From NCBI GenBank assembly GCA_943373175.1, contig CALSBM010000030.1, positions 1-34,798 on the forward strand: a stretch of DNA of 34,798 nt, in the 5' to 3' direction. The position numbers and the translations under genes were made by a program. This DNA is from JAIXUI01 sp943373175 (GTDB taxonomy: Bacteria; Bacteroidota; Bacteroidia; UBA7662; JAIXUI01). The notes under the pieces are model-generated. The model was not told the origin of the DNA. It did not search any database and worked only from the letters and a program-made list of their open reading frames with translations. The first letter of the stretch is position 1; every line of letters starts with the position of its first letter. Positions 22,001 to 29,006 of the stretch are shown in pieces.

Positions 22001-23572
22001 TTCGCTAAATGAATTTTCTACTTCACTAATGTTCATTTTTAATAGCTCATGACGATCATAGCCCAGCCCTTCCGCGGATTTACTATTGACGAAAATGAAA
22101 TAGCCTTTTTCATCTGAAATTTGAATAGCATCGCTGGAATGATCAATGAGTGATTGAGTAAGCAATAACTGCTCTCGAGCTTCCTTCTTTTCGGTAGTAT
22201 CGGTTAAAATGAGCAAGTATCCGGAAACCGATAAGTCTTCCTCTAATAAGTGAGAAATTGTAAGGCTTAACCAACGACTACGGTTATAGGAATCCTGGTA
22301 TTGAAGTTCCAAATCCTCCAGCCTTGCATCATTTGCCATCAGTTCCAACTGCGCAATTAACTCATGAACATTGTTTGTTTTAAGCTTATGTTTTGGATGC
22401 TTAATTTTCATCCCAATAAAAAGCTCAGTGATTGATTTTAACCCAATCCATTCCGGTGCTTTAAATCCGGACATTTGTTCGGCTCCTTTATTGAAAATCT
22501 TGATTTGCCCTTCGATGTTAATGGCGATTTTTCCATTGTGAATGCCGTCTAGAATAGCATTCTGAGAACGCAGTGTTTCTCTAAGCTGTTCTTCAGTATG
22601 CGTTTTTTCGGTAACGTCGTTCAATGTTCCAGAAAAACCTGATGCTTTTCCATCAAGCCCAATCGTAAGCCTAATAAAAACATCTACATATCGGAAGCCG
22701 GAACTTTTATGACGAAATCTGACCACTCTTCTAACATACTCTGAGTTCCCTTCAATCAATTCCATGAAAATGGAATTGTACTTTGGAATGTCATCTTCTA
22801 ACAAAAACGAAGAGACAGGATCGTACAATGATTCTTCAATAGTAAAACCAGTGATTTCTTCCCATGCAGGGTTCAAGAATATCCACTCACGTTCAAGATT
22901 AGTTTGGAAAACAACTTCTTTTAAGGAGTTGATTACATATCGGTATCGTGCTTCGCTTTCTTCTATTTTCTCCTGTTGAATTTTGGATTCGGTGATGTCA
23001 GTTTCAATGGCAATAAAACCCTGAAAGTCATCATTATCTCCAATCATTGGCGCGATGGAAAGATTCAACCAGTATCCACCTCCAGACTTGGAATAGTTAT
23101 AAATTTCTCCTTCGAAAGGAAGTTTGGAATCTAACGCTTCTCTGATAGCTTTTATAGTTTGCGGATCAGTTTTCGGCCCTTGAAGCAATTGGCCGGGCTT
23201 TCTTCCAATCAATTCACTAACCTCGAAACCAGTAATCCGAGTAAACGCATCGTTTGCCCAAACAGCCTCTCCGCGTTCATTCGTAATTATGACTGCATTT
23301 TGTGTTTTCTGTGCTACCAGTGCTAATCGTTTCATTTGACTGGTTCGTTCTTCTACGAGCTTTTCTAAGCTTTCATTGTACTCTACGAGTGCCTTGTTCT
23401 TCTTGAATAACTCTTTTGAGGATAAGTCTAAGGCACGTTCAATGTGGGCATACTGATTTTCATAGTTGCCATAGGCATCATCGATTGCATTCAAGAACGC
23501 TTTGTAGCGAGGGTCTTCAAGGTCAACTTCGGGCAAGTAGCGGGTTACCTGTCGTTTCAAAAGCCTGTTCAT
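19049..23572 (-). CDS. Giant soluble sensor histidine kinase with eight PAS domains and one GAF
   Basis: A 1507-residue cytoplasmic kinase without membrane segments. An N-terminal helical/coiled-coil stalk (~1-80) is followed by five PAS/PAC units, ending at TDITE (~191), NDVTE (~318), TDTTE (~457), RDITE (~577) and AQDITE (~702). A GAF domain follows (~715-885). Then come three more PAS units, ending at ARNVTE (~1005), VDITE (~1137) and WDVTE (~1264). HisKA has His1299 (FAYVVSHDLKAPLRA), and the HATPase (~1395-1505) has DNGPGIDK and STGVGLAIV. It lacks a receiver domain. The kinase core closely resembles those of the two genes after it, and it is first in their operon. PAS ligands cannot be read; two units (~599-708, ~1155-1270) look like the PAS_3/MEKHLA-like W-x-Y type. 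Confidence 0.92.
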   Translation of the reverse strand: MNRLLKRQVTRYLPEVDLEDPRYKAFLNAIDDAYGNYENQYAHIERALDLSSKELFKKNKALVEYNESLEKLVEERTSQMKRLALVAQKTQNAVIITNERGEAVWANDAFTRITGFEVSELIGRKPGQLLQGPKTDPQTIKAIREALDSKLPFEGEIYNYSKSGGGYWLNLSIAPMIGDNDDFQGFIAIETDITESKIQQEKIEESEARYRYVINSLKEVVFQTNLEREWIFLNPAWEEITGFTIEESLYDPVSSFLLEDDIPKYNSIFMELIEGNSEYVRRVVRFRHKSSGFRYVDVFIRLTIGLDGKASGFSGTLNDVTEKTHTEEQLRETLRSQNAILDGIHNGKIAINIEGQIKIFNKGAEQMSGFKAPEWIGLKSITELFIGMKIKHPKHKLKTNNVHELIAQLELMANDARLEDLELQYQDSYNRSRWLSLTISHLLEEDLSVSGYLLILTDTTEKKEAREQLLLTQSLIDHSSDAIQISDEKGYFIFVNSKSAEGLGYDRHELLKMNISEVENSFSEPGSWEKHLTELKRNGNALVEGLNKRKTGELFPVEANVRYLSLEGKGYVMAIIRDITERKKTEEEILKRQMLLNEAQAIAHIGSWEYYLHNQKVIWSDELFNIFGLEKKEVTLQDYFSIIYPDQLPLFKSTIDLVFKERKEQAIEHRIITPSGEEKYILGIGKPVINEEGKVYALRGTAQDITERKKFEEHLLYNEKLLQTVNSISFTLLNSQDLGNSVEKALQFAGDIVSADRVYIFENREENRVLLSSQRFEWVKGGVSVQLNNPDLQDLPMSDIGYHRWMEAFTEGKSIKGFVKDFPESERPLLEEQEILSLLVLPIFVSDLLWGFVGFDDCSQNKVWSTAEESILSNLANSLGSSLVREASEAKLAQSEKRFRSLVQNSSDITTVIAPDGTIQYMSPSFYRMFGYEEGSLPGKNVFEFVHVEDVEKAMGEFNYGIQSGGVSDPINFRYRKADGEYLYLEAVGNNLVEDESVNAIVVNARNVTERDKAQKEILNNKEFYESILHSIPLDVVVFDLNHRYRFANSTAIKNKEKRDWIIGHDDFEYCRHNNRPIEIAEKRRAEFNEVISTNRHSEYEELMETPAGEQVWRLRRLFPVEGSDGLISYVIGYGVDITERKVNEEKLRILNDRMQLATQAAGFGVWDWNVKSNVLVWDETLYNLFGVKPNQFTSNFEAWAATLHPDDKDIAFADVQEALSGNKEFSSEFRIVKGGNEIRYIAGKAKVYREPNGMAFRMLGVNWDVTESKESESKLREYTQDLEKINRELDQFAYVVSHDLKAPLRAINNLSLWIEEDIQDQLSGETKEQFNMLRGRVHRMESLINGILNYSRAGRMRTSPVKIELAEFIPDLVNLLAPPANFKVDIQPGFPVLNTEKVSLEQVFSNFISNAIKYNSNPAPEIHIHWHDEGKFWRFGISDNGPGIDKDYHEKIFVIFQTLNARDKVESTGVGLAIVKKIIEDKGGKCWVESELGQGSTFNFTWPKNA

Positions 23573-23643
23573 GTAGCGTTATGGGTTTGGTTATGATGTT
23601 AAGAGTTAATCCTGAGGTAATTTCTTAAAATTCTGTAAAATTT

Positions 23644-23684
23644 ACACGAAAAACGTGTGCTATTAATTTTATCCAATACTTTAG
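23644..23684 (+). promoter_or_regulatory. Candidate operator and -7 box before the LruC gene
   Basis: In the 115-base gap between the divergent kinase and LruC genes, ACACG-AAAAA-CGTGT (23644-23658) is a short perfect inverted repeat. TACTTTAG (23677-23684) is one base off the TAnnTTTG -7 box and ends 3 bases before the ATG at 23688. The same TAnnTTAG form lies in front of the ABC ATPase gene at 1641. No clear -33 element. Confidence 0.3.
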
Positions 23685-23687
23685 ATT

Positions 23688-25082
23688 ATGTATAAACTTT
23701 GGCTGTCCATGTTGGCAATATCCCTAAGCTTAGGTAGTTGCCGCAAAGACGACTCTTCTTCACCTCCTTCAACAGTTCAAGACTCAGGTAAATTTGATTA
23801 TTCAACCGACCGAACAATAGCTCTTGAGGTAAGTTTCGAGACACATGGGTTAAGTATTCAACCCATGATGGGCACACCAGTAGATGTACAGATTTTAGTA
23901 GAAGGTGCTCGTGTAAACGTAGGAAGAGCTTTTATCAATCCTAATGGAGTAACGCTCGATATTCGTGTTCCGGCAATCGCACGTCAAGCCTGGTTAGTTT
24001 CCCCATTAACGGGCGCTCAGCTTCCTTTCCAATTGAATGAGTCCAGAAAAGCACTTGCTTTCGAGCCGTATAATGTTTCAATGGGCGCTCAGGCAATAAA
24101 GCAAGTAACGGAAGAAGAAGTTTTTCATCGGGCATTCAATTCACGCCCTGAAGGAGGCTCTAACAACAGAGACTTTGACAAGGATGGCGTTGATGACGAT
24201 TTCGACGAGTTTCCTTTAGACCCAGCGAGAGCATTTAGCATGATGGAGCCTGCATGGGGATACAACACCTATGCTTTTGAAGACCTTTGGCCGAGTCAAG
24301 GAGATTATGATTTCAACGATTTAGTTCTTGATCATCGGATTCGCTGGATTTTTAACGGTAAGCAAGAGCGTGTTGAGGCGAATGGCGAATTGGTTGTTCG
24401 AGCACAAGGTGCAGGATTACCCAATGGATTAGCGATGCAATTGTTAGAGTATCATCCTGTAAATCAGAATTACCTAGCGCTGCCGGCTGGTTTACTGGGA
24501 AATTTGAATGGTCATTTATCTGAAGATCCAGCAGGAGCTGCCAATACCGCAATAGTTTCTGACCATTTGAGTGCTTCACTTAAATCGTATTATACCAATT
24601 TAAACGATGTTGGCCCAAATAGAAAACCTGATACATTGCGTTATAGTTTTGGGTTAAGTCAGGCTTCATCGGCATTTATCAGAACAGACTTTTTCCTTCT
24701 TAGAGGCGATGATGCCTCGAATAAGGCTGACCGATCTGTTGAAATCCACGTTTGCGGTCGTCCTGCAACCTCTGCTGCTAATCAGGAATTATTTGGCAGC
24801 TTGGCAGACCGAACCGGAAATGGTTCTTGGTACAAAGACAAAAACAGCATGCCTTGGGGAATGGAAATTTTTGCTGCACCCTTGCAATTCGGGCCATCGA
24901 ACATGGGAAATCCCAATAATCAAGGCACTTGGACTCCATTCGCTTATCCAAAATCAAGAACAAGAATCGATGTTGCCTACCCAGCCTTTGGCAATTGGGC
25001 GATAAACCGAGGACGAGCCTCTGATGACTGGATGAACCATGCACAGCAGGATAAAATTTGGATTCCAGTCTGGCAGCGTTGA
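23688..25082 (+). CDS. LruC-domain lipoprotein
   Basis: A 464-residue exported lipoprotein. The signal ends in the lipobox LGSC (Cys18), followed by a Ser/Pro/Asp linker. A beta-sandwich-like region (~40-130) precedes a calcium-binding TSP3-like Asp cluster (DFDKDGVDDDFDEFPLDP, ~162-179). The LruC domain then begins at GYNTYAFEDLWPSQGDYDFND, with the family's invariant AFED-WP-GDYDFNDLV pattern, and runs to the C-terminus. LruC proteins occur widely in Bacteroidota and Leptospira as envelope or surface lipoproteins of unknown biochemical role. A monocistronic unit: it has its own upstream region and a strong hairpin after the stop. Confidence 0.88.
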   Translation: MYKLWLSMLAISLSLGSCRKDDSSSPPSTVQDSGKFDYSTDRTIALEVSFETHGLSIQPMMGTPVDVQILVEGARVNVGRAFINPNGVTLDIRVPAIARQAWLVSPLTGAQLPFQLNESRKALAFEPYNVSMGAQAIKQVTEEEVFHRAFNSRPEGGSNNRDFDKDGVDDDFDEFPLDPARAFSMMEPAWGYNTYAFEDLWPSQGDYDFNDLVLDHRIRWIFNGKQERVEANGELVVRAQGAGLPNGLAMQLLEYHPVNQNYLALPAGLLGNLNGHLSEDPAGAANTAIVSDHLSASLKSYYTNLNDVGPNRKPDTLRYSFGLSQASSAFIRTDFFLLRGDDASNKADRSVEIHVCGRPATSAANQELFGSLADRTGNGSWYKDKNSMPWGMEIFAAPLQFGPSNMGNPNNQGTWTPFAYPKSRTRIDVAYPAFGNWAINRGRASDDWMNHAQQDKIWIPVWQR

Positions 25083-25091
25083 AAGAAAAGG

Positions 25092-25134
25092 ATTGAAAAG
25101 CAGACCTGAATTTGATACAGGTTTGCTTTTCAAT
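25092..25134. terminator. Hairpin terminator after the LruC gene
   Basis: A 17-base stem with one G-T pair (25092-25108 with 25118-25134) and a 9-base loop lies 10 bases after the LruC stop. The GC core AGCAGACCTG/CAGGTTTGCT is flanked by AAAA on the left and TTTT on the right, so it can act on either strand. Confidence 0.8.
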
Positions 25135-25152
25135 AATCGATTTCTGAGGCTT

Positions 25153-25186
25153 AAAAAAGTTTAATCTTTCTTTTTTTGCTTAAACT
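25153..25186 (-). terminator. Weak AT-rich terminator for the glycosyltransferase-side transcript
   Basis: Read on the minus strand, AGTTTAA (25186-25180) and TTAAACT (25064-equivalent arm at 25064+94, i.e. 25158-25164) pair across 15 bases and are followed by a run of T. The stem is short and AT-only except one GC pair. It overlaps the stop of the small 25185 reading frame and would end the minus-strand operon running from 28115. Confidence 0.3.
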
Positions 25187-25331
25187 AACTCACTGGTGTA
25201 GAAGTAACTTTCTTTTGAGTTTCGCTCCGTAATTCCCTTACCAAAAAAGCAATTAGTATAAAGTACATTACCCCGAGAAAACCAGGGGCAAAAATTAATA
25301 CAGCTTCATACGCTTGATGGTGAGTATGCAT
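25185..25331 (-). CDS. Possible small membrane protein (48 residues)
   Basis: Lies in the 347-base interval between the LruC gene and the glycosyltransferase; the rest of that interval holds only the two hairpins. From the ATG at 25331 the peptide begins MHTHHQAYEAV and has one hydrophobic segment (LIFAPGFLGVMYFILIAFLV), then a charged tail RELRSETQKK. The frame stays open to 25379 (64 residues). A single-helix peptide with a positive tail is plausible as a real small protein and would be last in the minus-strand operon, 98 bases after the glycosyltransferase. I recognise no family. It could also be a chance frame in AT-rich DNA. Confidence 0.4.
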   Translation of the reverse strand: MHTHHQAYEAVLIFAPGFLGVMYFILIAFLVRELRSETQKKVTSTPVS

Positions 25332-25429
25332 GAATACCCTCTCTAAGGATAGTATATTGAGCCGGTAAGCATAGTACAAAATAAAGTAGAGGATGATTTT
25401 TACATTTATAGTAAATTGTAAAGAAAAAA

Positions 25430-26356
25430 TTACTCATTTTTAAAAATTTCTTTAAGAACATAATTGGGACGATCTCTTACGTTTTCATCTATTCTTCTGA
25501 TGTACTGACCTAAGATTCCAATGGAAATCATCTGAATACCTCCTAAAAAGAGCAAAGAAATCATTAATGAAGCCCATCCTTCAACTGTGTGTTTGCCAAT
25601 TAGTCTTACGTATAGGGTATAGACTATTAAAATGAAAGCGATAAGAAATACCAAAAAACCTGCCCAGACTACTAGTTTTAATGGAAAAGAAGAAAAAGAA
25701 GTAATTCCATCCAAGGCTAAACGCAATTGTTTTTTAAATGGGTAAGAAGAGTCTCCAAACTTTCGTTCATGCCGATTAAAATAAACGAAGGTCGATTTCA
25801 ACCCTGTCCATGCTACTTGTCCGCGGAGGTAATGTTGATGCTCCTTTAGCTTAAGTAGTACATCCACTACTTGTCGGTCCATTAACCTGTAATCTCCGGT
25901 ATCTAAAGGAATATCAAATCCTACCATACGACTTAGTATTCGGTAGAATAAAAATGAAAATGCTTTTTTGAAAAAACCCTCCCCTTCACGTTTTCTTCTT
26001 TTCGCATAAACCAACTTGTACCCCTTTTTCCATTCTTCATACATTTCAATAATCAACTCTGGAGGATCTTGCAAGTCCGAATCGATTGTAACGATTACTG
26101 CTCCAGAAGCATGTTCTAAGCCGCAGGAAAGGGCAATTTGATGACCAAAATTTCTTGTAAACGAGAAATAGTGAATTCTTTCGTCCTTATCTGAAAGCTC
26201 TAGGATGATATCCAAAGACTTATCAAAGCTGCCATCATCAATAAAAATCATTTCAGCCTGAACCTTTAACTTTTCTAATACTAAAACACAACGTTCATAA
26301 AGAATTGGCAGATTTTTTTCCTCATTATGGACGGGAATTATAATGCTTAAATCCAT
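25430..26356 (-). CDS. Glycosyltransferase family 2, DPM1/GtrB-like with C-terminal membrane helices
   Basis: A 308-residue GT-A enzyme that probably moves a sugar from a nucleotide donor to undecaprenyl phosphate on the cytoplasmic face. N-terminal domain: IIIPVHNEEKNL, Asp40/Asp41 (FIDDGS), RNFGHQIAL, the metal-binding IDSDLQDPPE (Asp92/Asp94) and GDYRLMDR. Two membrane helices (~228-255 and ~264-290) follow, as in GtrB, ArnC and DPM1-type proteins. It follows the 585-residue membrane protein after a single base, so the pair likely works together: this enzyme loads the lipid carrier and the membrane protein may use the sugar. Family confident; sugar unknown. Confidence 0.9.
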   Translation of the reverse strand: MDLSIIIPVHNEEKNLPILYERCVLVLEKLKVQAEMIFIDDGSFDKSLDIILELSDKDERIHYFSFTRNFGHQIALSCGLEHASGAVIVTIDSDLQDPPELIIEMYEEWKKGYKLVYAKRRKREGEGFFKKAFSFLFYRILSRMVGFDIPLDTGDYRLMDRQVVDVLLKLKEHQHYLRGQVAWTGLKSTFVYFNRHERKFGDSSYPFKKQLRLALDGITSFSSFPLKLVVWAGFLVFLIAFILIVYTLYVRLIGKHTVEGWASLMISLLFLGGIQMISIGILGQYIRRIDENVRDRPNYVLKEIFKNE

Positions 26357-26357
26357 A

Positions 26358-28115
26358 CTAAATTTCTATTGTTTCAAAATTACTTATTGGTAAATAAAAA
26401 CGATCTCTTTCTCTCAACAAGGCAATTCTAACTTTGAATGTACCTTTGGAAAGAGGCTGTTTGATTATTATTTTTTGCCTTAGCGTACTTCTTAAGTCCA
26501 TAATCATAGGAGTCCAAGCTTCTAAACTCAAAATTTTCTTTTCTAACTTATCTGTCCATTCACTAATGATAAACAGCTTTTCCTGTTTATGCCCAGAATG
26601 GAAAACTACGCCCGATCGATTAAGAATTTCTATATCCACGGTACTCTTATTCTTTCCAAACTCTGAAGTAGGCGTAAGAAATCTTGCAGTTACACGGTCT
26701 TTGCCAATCATGCTTAACTGCTGTTGACTACCGTCTGTATTAGCGCAAGACCAACTATCGGCTGGAAGCCTAAAATAATCTGTATTAAGGGTGTTGACAT
26801 TAGCACCGTATTGATAGGTATATAAATAGTCAACCGGAAGCAATCTCGCTAAATGGAGAGAATCAAGGACTTCTTTAATGAATATCTGTCTTGTACTTAA
26901 TGGGCCATTCATTGAACTCCTTACTAAACTTTCATTTCCAAGTATCCAATCGTGGCCATAAATTCTTGGTTCAGCCACGCTTGGAAAGTAGTTTTCTTTT
27001 CTGAAATAAACCTTCTTTTCAGGCCAATCCTTAATATTATCTAAGGCGACATCTAAAAAACCATAACGAAATTCGACAAATTTTGCGTATTGGTCCAACG
27101 TGAAAGTGTGAAAAGCGACTACTAAGGCAAAACAGGTTATAACCCTCTTATTTAACGCTATATTTATTTGCGAAGCTATCAAACAAATACCAAGGGGCAC
27201 AATAAACAAATACCGTTCAAAAGGTTCAAATGTTTGTGGGTAGAGATAACTGAATTTATAAACAACCAATAATGCCCAGCCAGCACAAAATGATATCAAA
27301 AGAAAAGGTTGCAGGCTTTTTTTCTTGAATTGTCCAAATACCAATGCTATGATTAGTATAATCATGGTACCTCCATAGGCTTTTACTAAATCATAAATAG
27401 CCGAAAGATTAATAAAACGACTGAGCATTGATTCAAAGGTATCTGACTCGCCTAATCCTTTAAGCGGTGCTTTTTCATATTGGTCTAACATGAGCCATCT
27501 CAAAGCCATAATACATACAACGATAGAAAAACTGATGTACCACTTACTGTCTTTAACGTTTTCTACGAATACAAATGCAAGTTGTAAGAGTACAACAATC
27601 GATAGTAATGGATGACTAAAAATGAGAAACAGGGAAAGCAAGAACAAGACAGCATACCAAATCCAAGGCTTTCGGCTCGATACGATATATTCCCAAATTA
27701 TTGGCAAAAAAAAGACTAAAGGAGCAGCAAGAATTAGCTCACTAACGGGGTTGAAAAAGTTCCACCTTATCCCTATCAAATACGATAAAAGCATAAAAAA
27801 GGCATAGTTTGGCCGATTGAGCCTAAAGAATACAGCAACCATTATTGCCAAATAAACAAGCTCAGCCAAACTCATGCTCCAAACAACCAAGTCTAACCGT
27901 TGGTTAAGCTTAATCATAAGCAAGGGAAGCCATTCAATCAAAACCGCCCCTGGGCGAGTGTGTGCTATGAAGAAAGACTTAGTATTAATCATTTCATTGA
28001 GGTAATACGCAACATCCCCATAAAGTCGGTTAGCGTGGTTGGAAAGCCCAATGAAGCTCCAGATAACGAATAGAACAATAGCTCCGGTAGTATAAAAGTT
28101 TTTATTTCTTCGCAT
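26358..28115 (-). CDS. Polytopic membrane protein, possible GT-C-type glycosyltransferase
   Basis: A 585-residue protein that I cannot place in a named family. Roughly ten hydrophobic helices fill residues ~10-345, starting with GAIVLFVIWSFIGL. The first extracytoplasmic loop has GDVAYYLNEM and later HTRPG, an acidic-then-Arg pattern reminiscent of GT-C enzymes, whose catalytic Asp/Glu sits in the first loop. The C-terminal ~190 residues are soluble and beta-rich (SWSCANTDGS, then strands ending in RFYLPISNFETIEI). Coupling to a GtrB-like gene one base downstream supports use of a polyprenyl-phosphate sugar, as in GtrA/B/C-like or ArnC/ArnT-like pairs. That is inference; there is no decisive motif. 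Confidence 0.8.
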   Translation of the reverse strand: MRRNKNFYTTGAIVLFVIWSFIGLSNHANRLYGDVAYYLNEMINTKSFFIAHTRPGAVLIEWLPLLMIKLNQRLDLVVWSMSLAELVYLAIMVAVFFRLNRPNYAFFMLLSYLIGIRWNFFNPVSELILAAPLVFFLPIIWEYIVSSRKPWIWYAVLFLLSLFLIFSHPLLSIVVLLQLAFVFVENVKDSKWYISFSIVVCIMALRWLMLDQYEKAPLKGLGESDTFESMLSRFINLSAIYDLVKAYGGTMIILIIALVFGQFKKKSLQPFLLISFCAGWALLVVYKFSYLYPQTFEPFERYLFIVPLGICLIASQINIALNKRVITCFALVVAFHTFTLDQYAKFVEFRYGFLDVALDNIKDWPEKKVYFRKENYFPSVAEPRIYGHDWILGNESLVRSSMNGPLSTRQIFIKEVLDSLHLARLLPVDYLYTYQYGANVNTLNTDYFRLPADSWSCANTDGSQQQLSMIGKDRVTARFLTPTSEFGKNKSTVDIEILNRSGVVFHSGHKQEKLFIISEWTDKLEKKILSLEAWTPMIMDLRSTLRQKIIIKQPLSKGTFKVRIALLRERDRFYLPISNFETIEI

Positions 28116-28122
28116 AAGGGTT

Positions 28123-28139
28123 ACGAAAGCTAATTTCGT
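28123..28139. promoter_or_regulatory. Palindrome in the divergent 57-base promoter region
   Basis: ACGAAA-GCTAA-TTTCGT is a perfect 6-base inverted repeat, centred in the only non-coding space between the divergent membrane-protein gene (start 28115) and kinase gene (start 28173). TAATTTCG (28131-28138) within it is one base off TAnnTTTG toward the plus-strand gene. Possible shared operator/promoter. Confidence 0.3.
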
Positions 28140-28172
28140 GATACTTGCGAGAAAAAGAAATTAAATTATAAA

Positions 28173-29006
28173 ATGAAAGAATCCATCATCGCTGAATCAG
28201 GCAGCACAAAATGCACCTGGAAGTTGCCTGATGGCACAATGGTCAACACAATAGGATTAAATCCTTATCTGGCTGATGAAGCCTTGATTGCCGGAGCTAT
28301 AGAAGGGGTTCCTCAGTTGGAAAAAGCCGCTCGATTAGGTAAGCAACTTATTTTTTTTGGTGCCGGATGCGGTCCTGATGAAGCTTCAGTTCGAATGATT
28401 TCGCTGCTTCAGCCATATTTTCCAAAAGCAGAAATGACAATACTATCGGATATGGAAGCCGCAGCTCTTGCTTTGCTAAAGAATAAAGAAGGGTTAGTAG
28501 GTATTCTGGGTACCGGATCGAATGTTGGATATTACCAACCACAGAACCGTACCTGGCATTATACCATTCCATCGTTAGGTTGGGCACTAGCCGATGAAGG
28601 TGGCGGAGTAAGTTTAGGCAAAGCACTCCTTAAGGCGTTTACAAGAAAAAGACTCAGTCGATATGCATTGACGCGTTTGGAAGAGCTTCCCGATTTAACA
28701 CTGCCGTTTATTCTCGACAAGCTTTATCGCCAGCCCATGCCAAATCGTTATCTCGCTTCATTTGCCCCTACGATTCTTGAGTTATCTTCTGATTCATCTG
28801 TTTTTGAGCAAGTTATTCAACCTGTTTTTAAAGATTTTGCATTGAATGTTGTACTTCCTTCAGCTCAATCCAATCGATGTAATTCGATAGTTCTTGCAGG
28901 AAGTATAGCCTACCATTTTCAAGAGTTTGTTTCGTCGTCCTTGGTTGAGGCCGGAATTGAGCTTACCGAAGTTTGCGCTTCTCCTATTGACCGATTATCG
29001 CTTTAA
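28173..29006 (+). CDS. BadF/BcrA-type ATPase family, N-acetylglucosamine-kinase-like
   Basis: A 277-residue ASKHA-fold kinase. The phosphate-1 motif is ESGSTKCTW (residues 8-16); relatives usually have DSGSTKT. The catalytic Asp is likely Asp93 in LSDMEAAA. The phosphate-2 motif is GILGTGSN (~110-117), followed by PSLGWALADEGGGVSLGK and a late LAGSIAYHF adenosine motif. Relatives in Bacteroidota are annotated as N-acetylglucosamine kinase and often sit in amino-sugar recycling loci. With anmK elsewhere in the window, a role in cell-wall sugar salvage is reasonable but unproven. Its last 23 bases overlap the 3' end of the opposite-strand SulP gene. Confidence 0.82.
   Translation: MKESIIAESGSTKCTWKLPDGTMVNTIGLNPYLADEALIAGAIEGVPQLEKAARLGKQLIFFGAGCGPDEASVRMISLLQPYFPKAEMTILSDMEAAALALLKNKEGLVGILGTGSNVGYYQPQNRTWHYTIPSLGWALADEGGGVSLGKALLKAFTRKRLSRYALTRLEELPDLTLPFILDKLYRQPMPNRYLASFAPTILELSSDSSVFEQVIQPVFKDFALNVVLPSAQSNRCNSIVLAGSIAYHFQEFVSSSLVEAGIELTEVCASPIDRLSL

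Noticed and set aside
19049..23572. The giant PAS kinase as a hybrid kinase or chemotaxis-type protein
   Set aside because: No receiver domain, HPt domain, HAMP or membrane helix is present; the protein ends directly after the HATPase G2 region.
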